Shown here in pieces: positions 31,093 to 37,742 of a DNA stretch of 42,240 bases. The stretch's first letter is position 1, and every line of letters begins with the position of its first letter. Under the pieces are notes generated by a model. It worked only from the letters and a program-made list of their open reading frames with translations, searched no databases and had not been told where the DNA came from. The translations under genes were made by a program, and so were the position numbers. The DNA comes from a virus, in the IMG/VR virus record IMGVR_UViG_3300032116_000449, positions 1-42,240 of that record; one strand, 5' to 3'.

Positions 31093-31742
31093 GCCGCCAC
31101 CGGCCTCGGCCTGAGCACGCCCAACCGCTCCGCAAGCTGACGGGTCAGGCGCACGTCACTGGCGCAGTGAGCCGTCACGGCGTCCCAGTTGGCATCCGCT
31201 ACGAGCTGCGCGATCTCCTTGCCACTGAACGCGTCGTCCGTGTTCAAGCCAAAGCGCCGCGCATACCACCCCAACGAGCGCGCCGGAATAGCCCCGTTGA
31301 ACGTCAGGATCTGCATCAGGTCCGGGTGCGGGCTGCGATACTTGTCCACGTTCAGGACCGGAGCCGTCACGCCCAGCATCCGCGAGCGCGCCATCAGCAC
31401 GAGAAGGTCAAAACTTCTGCCGTTGAACGTCACGAGGTGCGTCACGCTGCCCCGGCTGTCCACCACGCGTTCCCAGAACTCGCGGAGCACCGTCGCCTCG
31501 CGGGCCTCGCTGTTGCAGATGGCGACGTGTTCGATCTCGTCGGTTTCCTCGCACCAGCCCAGCGCCACGATGCGCGCCGTCCACGGGTAGAGCGCCGCCT
31601 TGTCGAGCTGCGCCTTCTGAGCCTCTGCGATGTAGGCCGCGATCTTGGCCTCGTCCTTGTAGTTGGCTGGGGCGGACACGGGCTCCACGAGGGAGCCCGC
31701 GCCGTCAATCGCCACCGTCTCCAGATCGATGACCATCGCCAT
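31089..31742 (-). CDS. DEDD-type 3'-5' exonuclease
   Basis: 217 residues of RNase H-like fold. Exo I is VIDLET with Asp6 and Glu8; Exo II is TFNGRSFDL with Asp112; Exo III is HCASDVRLT with Asp196. The four acidic residues match the DEDD two-metal exonucleases, closest to stand-alone enzymes related to the B-family polymerase proofreading domain. The usual Tyr of the DEDDy form appears as His192. It would trim 3' ends during replication or recombination. It is the next gene after the single-strand-binding protein, which fits. Confidence 0.85.
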   Translation of the reverse strand: MAMVIDLETVAIDGAGSLVEPVSAPANYKDEAKIAAYIAEAQKAQLDKAALYPWTARIVALGWCEETDEIEHVAICNSEAREATVLREFWERVVDSRGSVTHLVTFNGRSFDLLVLMARSRMLGVTAPVLNVDKYRSPHPDLMQILTFNGAIPARSLGWYARRFGLNTDDAFSGKEIAQLVADANWDAVTAHCASDVRLTRQLAERLGVLRPRPVAA

Positions 31743-31744
31743 GA

Positions 31745-32284
31745 CTAGAAGGGGATCGAGTCTTCCGTGATCGTCTCGACGTAGGCGCGCTCGGGCGGCA
31801 CCTCGTCGTGGTTGCTGTCGCTCTGGTCATCGCGCTCGCACACGCGGATGTAGTCCGGCGAGGGGGTCATCTTCGACATCCCCTTGAGCAGCGGCATCAC
31901 GCTCATCACGTTGGCGTAGGTCTTGTCGCCCTTCGTGTTGTGCTGCACGCTGATGAGGCAGTTCGCGCCGATGACCGTCTCGACGTCGAAGCGCCGCTCC
32001 TCGTCGGGCGTGAACGGACGCCCGCGCCACGATTCCAGGTCGTGCCGCAGGCTGGCTTTCTCGTTCAGGCTCAGCGTGTACCGCTTGAACACCAGGAACG
32101 GTTTGCCGTCGTCCCGCGTCTCCGCGATCTGCCACGCAATGTCGATCTTGGCCTGCGTGGTGCCGGGCTTGAACGGGTTGGGCTGCTGGCCCTTGTCGAT
32201 GACATCGACGCAGACCGCCTGATGGGTGCCGGCCGGAGCCGGGGTGAAACTGGTGCCGCTGCCGGCACTCGCATAAATCGGCAT
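31745..32284 (-). CDS. Single-strand DNA-binding protein (DUF669-like)
   Basis: 179 residues from ATG 32284, preceded by an AAGGGGG site. The body is beta-rich in the manner of phage SSB/DUF669 proteins (AGTHQAVCVDVIDKG near 18-32, and TLSLNEKASLRHDLESW near 77-93). The C-terminal acidic stretch ends EDSIPF, like the SSB tail tip that docks host repair proteins. It pairs with the exonuclease directly downstream in a recombination or replication set. The tail is direct evidence; the family is a fold impression. Confidence 0.75.
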   Translation of the reverse strand: MPIYASAGSGTSFTPAPAGTHQAVCVDVIDKGQQPNPFKPGTTQAKIDIAWQIAETRDDGKPFLVFKRYTLSLNEKASLRHDLESWRGRPFTPDEERRFDVETVIGANCLISVQHNTKGDKTYANVMSVMPLLKGMSKMTPSPDYIRVCERDDQSDSNHDEVPPERAYVETITEDSIPF

Positions 32285-32289
32285 GATCT

Positions 32290-32505
32290 CTACGCCCCCT
32301 TCTGGAATCTCGCGGACATGGCCGCGCCCATCTGCTCGTCGTCCTCTGGCGTGCTGCGCTGCCAGAACTCGTGTTCCTCGTCGTCCCGCGCCTCGTCGAA
32401 GCACGGGCCGCAGCTCTCCGCCCGCTGGCCGTGGCGCGAGCACCACTCGGCGGGCTCCACCTCCCCTTCGCGTGGGTCGTAGCTGAGCACCCAGCGGTCA
32501 CTCAT
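32290..32505 (-). CDS. Small acidic early protein with Cys/His
   Basis: 71 residues. It contains CSRHGQRAESCGPC (about 22-35), a short Cys/His cluster possibly holding zinc, then an acidic helix and a small tail. It lies directly upstream of the SSB gene and overlaps the next upstream gene by 8 bp. Function unknown. Confidence 0.55.
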   Translation of the reverse strand: MSDRWVLSYDPREGEVEPAEWCSRHGQRAESCGPCFDEARDDEEHEFWQRSTPEDDEQMGAAMSARFQKGA

Positions 32506-32680
32506 GGCTGCTCCCCTTCACGGCCGACAGCGCCAGCCGTGCGATGTTCTCGATCTGGGCCAGCCGTTCCTGCGACAAGCTGGCCCACGCTTCCCCGTTC
32601 AGGTCGGCCAGATGAAACACGAGGCCAGTGATGTCGCTCTCGGCGCGCTCCACGCGCATCGGTAGGACTTTCGCGCTCAT
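32498..32680 (-). CDS. Small helical early protein
   Basis: 60 residues from ATG 32680 (MSAKVLPMRVERAESDITGL). It is mainly helical, with LSQERLAQIENIARLAL near the C-terminus. It overlaps the membrane-protein gene (ATGA). No family is recognised. Confidence 0.5.
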   Translation of the reverse strand: MSAKVLPMRVERAESDITGLVFHLADLNGEAWASLSQERLAQIENIARLALSAVKGSSHE

Positions 32681-32835
32681 CGCTTCGCCTCGTGCAGCTT
32701 GATCGCGGTGACGATGACGTTCGCCGCCAAACCAGCCGCCGAGTACCAGAACAGCGCCGTTGCCGCGTGTTCCGGCCGGCACACGCTCAACCAGAGGAAG
32801 CCCGCAGTGATTACCATCCCGAACATGGGCGTCAT
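32677..32835 (-). CDS. 52-residue two-span membrane protein
   Basis: Product MTPMFGMVITAGFLWLSVC and on, with a first hydrophobic span (about 5-18) and a second (about 26-43) and a basic C-terminus. Its start overlaps the preceding stop by 4 bases. It is one of five membrane microproteins in this early operon. Confidence 0.55.
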   Translation of the reverse strand: MTPMFGMVITAGFLWLSVCRPEHAATALFWYSAAGLAANVIVTAIKLHEAKR

Positions 32836-33050
32836 CCGATCACCTGTGCCCGTCCCGTCGAGAACCCGCGCCGCCGCGCCGGGGTGCCGACCATGTAGTC
32901 CACCGTCTGCAAGCCGCCCAGCAGCTTGTTGATCTCCGCTTCCCGCTCCAGCCACTCGGGCGCTTTGGCCGCGACGGCGCGCATGAACGCGTCCCGGTCA
33001 CGCTGCACCAGCGGCTCGGCCCACCACGTCGTGCCGTAGAGACTCGCCAT
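32832..33050 (-). CDS. Small early protein, unknown
   Basis: 72 residues, opening MASLYGTTWWAEPLVQRDRD, with a helical middle and a Gly/Arg tail. It lies between two tiny membrane-protein genes and is coupled to the next by overlap. Function unknown. Confidence 0.5.
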   Translation of the reverse strand: MASLYGTTWWAEPLVQRDRDAFMRAVAAKAPEWLEREAEINKLLGGLQTVDYMVGTPARRRGFSTGRAQVIG

Positions 33051-33051
33051 G

Positions 33052-33189
33052 TCACTCCCCCCGCAGCGCCCGCATCTGCGCGTTGCGCTTCATCTGCGCG
33101 TCCCACTCGGCGTCGAACGCACGGAAGCCGAGTTCCACGAACACCGCTGCAATCAGCAGCACGAACAGCCACGCGAACACGCTACGCAT
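33052..33189 (-). CDS. 45-residue membrane microprotein
   Basis: ATG 33189 shares bases with the stop of the preceding gene (TGATG). The product (MRSVFAWLFVLLIAAVFVEL and on) has one span (about 4-20) and a charged C-terminus with two Met/Arg helical turns. Function unknown. Confidence 0.55.
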   Translation of the reverse strand: MRSVFAWLFVLLIAAVFVELGFRAFDAEWDAQMKRNAQMRALRGE

Positions 33190-33338
33190 CACCACACCGC
33201 CTTGATGGCGACCACGACGAGATCGGTAATCACGTTCCACGCCGTGAGCGCGACGAGAAACCCGAGAAACCCCTCCCCTGACCAGTCGTGGCCGAAGACG
33301 CGCCAGAAGTGCATCCACCCATCACCGAACGTCCGCAT
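33189..33338 (-). CDS. 49-residue membrane-associated microprotein
   Basis: Product MRTFGDGWMHFWRVFGHDW and on, with a hydrophobic span around 23-48. It begins at ATG 33338, coupled to the upstream microprotein by TGATG, and ends inside the next start. Its exact fit into the chain of overlapping genes supports it. Confidence 0.6.
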   Translation of the reverse strand: MRTFGDGWMHFWRVFGHDWSGEGFLGFLVALTAWNVITDLVVVAIKAVW

Positions 33339-33472
33339 CACTGCCCCCCGACTCTGGCGACCAGCACCGCCACCGCCACCACCGCGCCCAGCACAAGCGC
33401 CAGCGCCATCAGCCCCACCGCCACTACCACCGCGCCGCCGTCGTTCTCGTCGTCCGGCTTCCGTTCAGTCAT
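33338..33472 (-). CDS. 44-residue single-span microprotein
   Basis: Product MTERKPDDENDGGAVVVAVG and on: a charged N-terminus and one long Val/Ala/Leu span (about 14-38). Its start overlaps the stop of the HNH gene (ATGA) and its stop overlaps the next ATG. The charged front and single span recall type I holin or lysis-regulator topologies, but no function is shown. Confidence 0.6.
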   Translation of the reverse strand: MTERKPDDENDGGAVVVAVGLMALALVLGAVVAVAVLVARVGGQ

Positions 33473-34092
33473 GACGCCCTCCCCTCTCGCCACACCGCCC
33501 GCTCCTCCGCCCGCAACCGAACCTGCCGCGTGGCCGCGCTGGTTCTGGCCAAGGACAACTCACGCTTAATGGCGCGCTCCGCCTCGCGGCATACGGCACA
33601 AACAGCAGAACGGCTAGAAATGGGCGCGGGGCGACTACCGCAGGTCAAGCACAGACGGCGCGGAGGACCACCACGCCAGCGGCCCTTTGCTACTGCGTCG
33701 CGCAGGTTGTCGCGCTGCGTGCCAAGCGACAGGTGCGCCGGGTTGACGCAGGCGGGCGTGTCGCACGCGTGCATCACGACGTAGCGCGGCAGGCCAGCGG
33801 GGATGTCGCTACCCGTGGCGAGCACATACGCCACGCGATGCGCAAACTCTGTGTGCTGGCGACCGTCGTGATGACGGCCGAGATTGAACATGCCGTAGCC
33901 CTGGCGGAACGTTGCGCCAGTCCAGAGCCAGCATTGCCCTTCTTTGCGCTCGTATTTCGCGTGGAACCGTGCTACAGTCCTCGGCGAAATATCACGCCTC
34001 GTCAATCCGCGGAACGCCCTAGCACGAGGGCGGCTATTATCACTTACCGCGTAGATGACATCAGATTTATTATCGGACCTTGTGTTTGTCAC
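33469..34092 (-). CDS. HNH endonuclease
   Basis: 207 residues from a GTG at 34092, overlapping the stop of the Cro-like gene (GTGA). The HNH core is clear: CWLWTGAT (about 54-61), AHRVAYVLATG (about 84-94), then VMHACDTPACVNPAHLSLGT (about 106-125). A second Cys set (CLTCGS about 148-153, CAVC about 165-168) adds a zinc site. The C-terminus is a basic helix. It is the second early gene, a place where homing-type HNH nucleases often settle, but it could serve the phage itself. Confidence 0.8.
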   Translation of the reverse strand: MTNTRSDNKSDVIYAVSDNSRPRARAFRGLTRRDISPRTVARFHAKYERKEGQCWLWTGATFRQGYGMFNLGRHHDGRQHTEFAHRVAYVLATGSDIPAGLPRYVVMHACDTPACVNPAHLSLGTQRDNLRDAVAKGRWRGGPPRRLCLTCGSRPAPISSRSAVCAVCREAERAIKRELSLARTSAATRQVRLRAEERAVWREGRAS

Positions 34093-34355
34093 GAGCGATC
34101 ACCCGTCTCGTTTCGAGACACCCGTGAATCGTATCGCGTGACGTCAACTTTCGGCCACGCGACAAGGTTTTCCACAGGCACGCCCGTGACTTTGCTCAGG
34201 GCAAGCGCCTTAATCAGCGAGCACTGACGCGATCCACGCAGAATCATCGACAGGTGCGCTTGCCCCAGCCCGGCCATACGGGCGAGCTGCCCTTGATTGA
34301 CGCCGTTGCGGTCCATCCAGTCTTGCAGGCTCGTGGGAGCCGGTCGCTTACGCAT
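34089..34355 (-). CDS. Cro-like helix-turn-helix regulator, leaderless
   Basis: 88 residues. The XRE fold is visible with NQGQLARMAGLGQAHLSMILRG (about 20-41) as the recognition motif. It is the first gene of the leftward early operon, opposite the plus-strand repressor, as Cro is to CI. A near-consensus promoter ends 7 bases before its start, and a perfect palindrome covers start codon and -10 (34355-34371), so it probably controls itself. It may also repress or activate the divergent genes. Confidence 0.75.
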   Translation of the reverse strand: MRKRPAPTSLQDWMDRNGVNQGQLARMAGLGQAHLSMILRGSRQCSLIKALALSKVTGVPVENLVAWPKVDVTRYDSRVSRNETGDRS

Positions 34356-34371
34356 GAAATGAAGTATTTCA
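34355..34371. promoter_or_regulatory. Palindromic operator over the Cro-like gene start
   Basis: TGAAAT (34355-34360) and ATTTCA (34366-34371) are perfect inverted arms around a 5-base centre. The site covers the start codon and the -10 box of the Cro-like gene. Confidence 0.65.
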
Positions 34372-34392
34372 CGCGCTGCGAATTCACGTCAA
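34363..34392 (-). promoter_or_regulatory. Promoter of the leftward early operon
   Basis: Minus-strand TTGACG (34392-34387) and AATACT (34368-34363) are separated by 18 bp. The gene starts at 34355, seven bases after the -10, so the message is likely leaderless. Confidence 0.55.
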
Positions 34393-34440
34393 GCAAAATT
34401 TAGTGGACGCGGCCCGTCACTGTTGGCGAGGCTTACAGGC

Positions 34441-34965
34441 GTGAAACGCACACTCGCGGAACGAGCGGCGGAATCGATCAAGGCGTTATGGGAGCGGCGA
34501 GCATTCACCCAGGTGGCGCTTGCCAAGCGCACGGGGCTGTGGCAGTCCGTGGTGAATCGCATCATTCACGGCCAACAGCCCGTCACCCTCGACGTCATCG
34601 AAGCCGTGGGCGAGTTGTGCGGGATCGACCCTGCTGAACTGCTGGCCGATGCAGGGTCTGGCGTGAAGGTCTTGAATCCGGCCGAAGCGGAACTGCTGCG
34701 CTACGTCAGGGCGTGGCCCGTTTCGACCCGCGAAGCGTTGATCGTGTTCCTCCGGTTTTTCGCGAACGAGCCGCCCGTGGACGCGCAGTTGCGGCGGGCG
34801 CTGGAATACCTGCGGGAGATGGGGAAAGGCGAGCGCGACCGCGCCGTCGCTTACCTGCTGCTGTTGCACGAAGGAGGTCTAAGCCCAGACGTGCGTATAG
34901 CACTCGGACTGCCGGCGACAGACGACGAGCGACAGAAGCGATCACGGACAACGGCGAAGCCATAA
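34441..34965 (+). CDS. CI-like helix-turn-helix repressor
   Basis: 174 residues from the GTG at 34441; a TTG at 34423 would add six residues. The HTH is at about 20-50 (FTQVALAKRTGLWQSVVNRI with a following turn), and the C-terminal half is helical with LLRYVRAWPVSTREALIVFL. There is no S24 protease domain, so control by RecA-type self-cleavage is not expected. It diverges from the Cro-like gene across an 85-bp control region and could keep the early operon silent. The repressor role is inferred from order. Confidence 0.65.
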   Translation: MKRTLAERAAESIKALWERRAFTQVALAKRTGLWQSVVNRIIHGQQPVTLDVIEAVGELCGIDPAELLADAGSGVKVLNPAEAELLRYVRAWPVSTREALIVFLRFFANEPPVDAQLRRALEYLREMGKGERDRAVAYLLLLHEGGLSPDVRIALGLPATDDERQKRSRTTAKP

Positions 34966-35059
34966 GTGGGGGGGGCCTCCAGACGCCGCCAGTTGTCTCA
35001 CGGCCGTGCTGTGAACACAAGCGTAAACCGCCTTAAAAAAGGCCAATTTGGGTCCGTCT

Positions 35060-35395
35060 ATGAGTGGCAAGCTCGGCAATAAAATACGCGCCAAGATACG
35101 CATTTTGCGCCGCACGCAGGGCGTGTCCCAACAAGACATCGCGGCACACATGGGCTGGCTACAGCCCACCGTGTCCAAGTATTTGCTGGGCAAACACAAC
35201 ACCGACATCGACTCGCTCGACCGACTGGCGCGGCTGTTCGGCACGAGCCTTGTCGAGATTCTGTCGGACGCCACGCCGAACCGCGACGAAGAGTTTGAAT
35301 CGCTCTACGCGTCGTATCGGCGGATCGACGCAACGGGCCGACGCGCTTTCCGCGACCTGGTGCAGCGGCTTTCGGACCTTCATCCACGGGACTAA
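35060..35395 (+). CDS. Second XRE-type HTH protein
   Basis: 111 residues from ATG 35060 (an upstream TTG at 35048 is possible). The HTH spans about 20-45, VSQQDIAAHMGWLQPTVSKYL, followed by LFGTSLVEIL and a helical C-terminus. It lies 94 bp after the first repressor gene and 10 bp before the small exported protein gene, with which it forms an operon. It may modulate the repressor/Cro switch. Confidence 0.7.
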   Translation: MSGKLGNKIRAKIRILRRTQGVSQQDIAAHMGWLQPTVSKYLLGKHNTDIDSLDRLARLFGTSLVEILSDATPNRDEEFESLYASYRRIDATGRRAFRDLVQRLSDLHPRD

Positions 35396-35405
35396 GGAGC
35401 ACATC

Positions 35406-35594
35406 ATGGACAAGACGACCAAGCGGCTGCTGGCGGCGATTGCACTCGGACTCTGGGCGAACGTGGCGTCAACCTGGATGACTGCGCCCGTGTCGGCACA
35501 GAGCCGCAGCTACGACGATATGCTGTTGCAGAAAATCGCCAACCGCATCAGCGACCTCGCGGACGGGATGTGTCTGAACAAGAAGCTGTGCTAG
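35406..35594 (+). CDS. Small exported or membrane-anchored protein
   Basis: 62 residues from ATG 35406, with an AAGGAG ribosome site. The N-terminus is a signal-like segment (about 5-31, LLAAIALGLWANVASTWMTA ending near VSAQ), which may be cleaved after AQ or serve as an anchor. The rest is a short helix with two Cys near the end. Expressed with two repressors, it could be a lysogeny-time surface or exclusion factor. That is inference. The stop codon shares bases with the convergent gene. Confidence 0.6.
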   Translation: MDKTTKRLLAAIALGLWANVASTWMTAPVSAQSRSYDDMLLQKIANRISDLADGMCLNKKLC

Positions 35595-36103
35595 GGGTTC
35601 CGCCGCCGCAGTTCCACGTCTGTGAGAAAGTGCGGGTGCCGCGCCGCCATGCACTTCTCGTTCGCATCGCAGAGGTGCGGGTGCGTGAAGATCGCGCCGC
35701 ACTTACAGGGCGTCAGGTTGCTGCGCCGCTCGTCGTAGGTGGGACGAGGTATCGTGGCCATGGGAGTTATCGTGGCCGCGTTAACGGGCTGTTCATTAGT
35801 AATGAACGCGGCTGGCGCGTGGTAGCTCGCCCAGAGCGCGGCATACATCGCCAAGTCCGTGCGCGTGTCCTGAATACTCTCGTGGTTCGGAGTTTTCTGC
35901 GCCCTCGTCAGTTCGCGCAGGCGCGCCAGCTTCACGCCGATGAGGGACGCGAACACGGCATCGACGCCCGAGAACCCCGCCGCGACCTGGGCGGCTTCCT
36001 CAAAGTTGCTGTAGGGGTTGGCGTCAGACGCGTAGTCCGCGTTTTTCTTGTCATGAAGCGCATTCATCTGCGCCGTCAAGGTGGCAAACTTCGGGTTTCT
36101 CAT
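35591..36103 (-). CDS. Nmad1/DUF1599-like protein
   Basis: 170 residues from ATG 36103. The pattern KKNADYASDANPYSNFEEAA (about 18-37), SLIGVKLARLREL (about 52-64) and DTRTDLAMYAALW (about 79-91) matches Nmad1/DUF1599 proteins, an all-helical family linked to nucleotide pyrophosphatases and phage base modification. The C-terminal third adds a Cys/His set (CKCGAIFTHPHLCD). It is the last gene of the late operon. Its stop overlaps the stop of the plus-strand gene in a shared CTAG. Confidence 0.65.
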   Translation of the reverse strand: MRNPKFATLTAQMNALHDKKNADYASDANPYSNFEEAAQVAAGFSGVDAVFASLIGVKLARLRELTRAQKTPNHESIQDTRTDLAMYAALWASYHAPAAFITNEQPVNAATITPMATIPRPTYDERRSNLTPCKCGAIFTHPHLCDANEKCMAARHPHFLTDVELRRRNP

Positions 36104-36111
36104 GCTACAGT
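36103..36111 (+). promoter_or_regulatory. Extended -10 element before the tRNA gene
   Basis: TGCTACAGT at 36103-36111 is an extended -10 box ending 10 bases before the first tRNA base. No good -35 is seen at 16-18 bp. It probably gives the tRNA its own plus-strand transcript. Confidence 0.4.
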
Positions 36112-36121
36112 CCGATCCCGC

Positions 36122-36197
36122 GCCGCAGTAGCTCAGTTGGTAGAGCACCTGATTCGTAATCAGGGGGTCGCCGGTTCAAGTCCGGCCTGCGGCTCCA
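36122..36197 (+). tRNA. tRNA-Thr (anticodon CGT)
   Basis: A complete 76-base cloverleaf. The acceptor arms are GCCGCAG and CTGCGGC, the D stem GCTC/GAGC, the anticodon stem CCTGA/TCAGG around the loop TTCGTAA (anticodon CGT at 36155-36157), and the T stem GCCGG/CCGGC with TTCAAGT. CCA is encoded at 36195-36197. It reads ACG codons, frequent in GC-rich genes. It is on the plus strand in a 99-bp gap between two late minus-strand genes. Confidence 0.97.
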
Positions 36198-36202
36198 CCG
36201 CC

Positions 36203-36550
36203 CTACTCGATTTCCACCTTGACCGGTCGTCGCCGCTTCGCCACGCGCCGATACGCCCGGTACCACAGCCGCCGCTCCTCGTCGCTCATGGCTGTCACCA
36301 GCCGCCGCGCCGTGTCGCTCACGCGCTTCTCGCCCCAGCGCGGATACCGGCGGTGCAACAACTCGTGCAGCAGCGTGTCCACGACGTTTGGGGCGGGGTC
36401 CACGTAGACCGCGCCGCTGGCGGGTTCGTAGAGCCCTTCCACGAGTTCGCCGTCGCTGTGAATCTCGGCCTGATACACCTTGCCGTTGGCAAACTCGGTA
36501 CGCAGTTCCGCCATCAGGGCGTTGAACGTCTCGGCCTTGATGGTCCTCAC
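36203..36550 (-). CDS. HExxH metallopeptidase-like protein
   Basis: 115 residues. LLHELLHRR has the zinc motif HELLH at 62-66, with Glu74 in PRWGE as a likely third ligand. Around it lie a short beta part before (GLYEPASGAVYVD) and a basic helical C-terminus. It resembles the minimal SprT/zincin-like domains of phages. It could act on host or phage proteins, or be a DNA-associated zincin. It overlaps the phosphoesterase gene by 4 bases. Confidence 0.65.
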   Translation of the reverse strand: MRTIKAETFNALMAELRTEFANGKVYQAEIHSDGELVEGLYEPASGAVYVDPAPNVVDTLLHELLHRRYPRWGEKRVSDTARRLVTAMSDEERRLWYRAYRRVAKRRRPVKVEIE

Positions 36551-37596
36551 ACGCCCCTCGTGCTCTTGCGCTTCCTTAGGTGCGTCAGGAACTCCGCCCC
36601 GGTCTCCACGTCGTGGAAGATCGTCACGAGCCGCGTCGAGTCATCCGCCGCGTCTGGCTGGATCACCGCAATCGGGCACGGGCTGATCGACTGGTTCGGC
36701 AGGCCCTTCTCGTCCGCGTAGCGGTCGTAGGTCTTGTAGCTCGACACCCGCAGGCAGTGGCTCAGCAGCCCCGAGGAGGGGTCACGGACGATCTGATAGC
36801 CGCCCTGGTGCGTGTGCCCGGCGACGAGCAGATGGTCGCGCCAGCCGCCCTGCGCGGCCTTCGCCACGCCGTGCGCCGTGTTCCACTGCGACCGCCCAGA
36901 GAAGTCGTGGCGAGCGTTCAGGCGAATCACGCGGCCCTTCGGCGTCGTCAACCCCAGCCGCATCCCGTTGGCCTCATAGGACACGCGGGCCTGCTTCGCC
37001 ATCCACTTGATCGGGTCGCCGTCGCCCGACCACAGATCGTGGTTGCCGCCAATCAGGAACAGCCACGGCACGGCCCGGATGAACCACTCCACGAGCACCC
37101 ACGATTCCGCCGCGCTCGTGGACTGCTGGCCATAGAGCCGCGCCAGCCGCCCGATCCAGTTGTTCGAGTAGTCGCCCACGTTCCCGGCGAGCATCCCTTC
37201 CGTCTTGTTGATCAGGCGGATGTGCTCTTCGATGAGCGCGATGTCTGTCCCGTTGTCGTCGAGGTGCGGGTCGCCGCCGAGCGCCAGCCCGAACGGGCCG
37301 TCAATCTTGACCCTCACCGGCACCAGTGTGCGGGCTTCCTTCGCCGCCGCCTTGCGGGCGAACTGCTGCCGCCGCCGCTCCAGAAGTTCCGCCGCCGTGG
37401 GCAGCTCGGACGGCAGCTCGTCTACCTCAAAGTCACGCGGCTCGTCGATCTTCATGAGCCGCGCTTTCCTCACGCGGCTGTCGAACGTGTTGCGGGGGAT
37501 GCCGAGGGCTGCTGCCGCGTCTGTGATGGTGCCGTAGACCGCCAGGGCGTCGAGGGCTTCTCGGCCCTGCGCCTCCGTCATTGCGCTATTCGCCAT
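36547..37596 (-). CDS. HTH-metallophosphoesterase fusion
   Basis: 349 residues. An N-terminal HTH (about 13-45, TITDAAAALGIPRNTFDSRV) precedes a linker and a calcineurin-like phosphoesterase. All metal motifs are present: GDPHLDD (108-114), GDYSNN (141-146), GGNHDLW (183-189), RHDFSG (229-234) and GHTHQGG (260-266). The enzyme could act on nucleic acid or a nucleotide, with the HTH targeting DNA. Phages often carry this fusion near the end of the late operon; its role is not clear. Its 5' end overlaps the small lipoprotein gene by 11 bp. Confidence 0.85.
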   Translation of the reverse strand: MANSAMTEAQGREALDALAVYGTITDAAAALGIPRNTFDSRVRKARLMKIDEPRDFEVDELPSELPTAAELLERRRQQFARKAAAKEARTLVPVRVKIDGPFGLALGGDPHLDDNGTDIALIEEHIRLINKTEGMLAGNVGDYSNNWIGRLARLYGQQSTSAAESWVLVEWFIRAVPWLFLIGGNHDLWSGDGDPIKWMAKQARVSYEANGMRLGLTTPKGRVIRLNARHDFSGRSQWNTAHGVAKAAQGGWRDHLLVAGHTHQGGYQIVRDPSSGLLSHCLRVSSYKTYDRYADEKGLPNQSISPCPIAVIQPDAADDSTRLVTIFHDVETGAEFLTHLRKRKSTRGV

Positions 37597-37738
37597 AATG
37601 GATTCGCAACTCTACGTAAAGGCGGCACGGCCCGAGGTATTCGGGATGTGCCTGACTACACAGCGGCTGGTCGTGCGGCGGCTCGTGGTGCGGGCAGGAC
37701 GCCGACGCGAGCACGAGCGCCAGCGCCAGCATCCGCAT
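37586..37738 (-). CDS. Small lipoprotein (lipobox LASASC)
   Basis: 50 residues, MRMLALALVLASASCPHHEP and on. A short signal segment ends in a lipobox-like SASC (Cys15), so it would be lipid-modified and anchored in the envelope. The rest is Pro/His/Cys-rich. It begins 4 bases after the upstream stop and overlaps the phosphoesterase start. Size and lipobox recall outer-membrane spanin subunits (Rz1 type), although it lies away from the holin and endolysin. Confidence 0.6.
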   Translation of the reverse strand: MRMLALALVLASASCPHHEPPHDQPLCSQAHPEYLGPCRLYVELRIHYGE

Positions 37739-37742
37739 CGCA

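Noticed and set aside
35030-35043. GCCTT-AAAA-AAGGC hairpin as a terminator
   Set aside because: No T-run follows on either strand and the stem is short. It lies in the leader of the second HTH gene.
36122-36197. tRNA-Thr as a phage attachment site
   Set aside because: No integrase was recognised in the window and no partial tRNA repeat was noticed; it is a complete tRNA gene with its own -10-like box.
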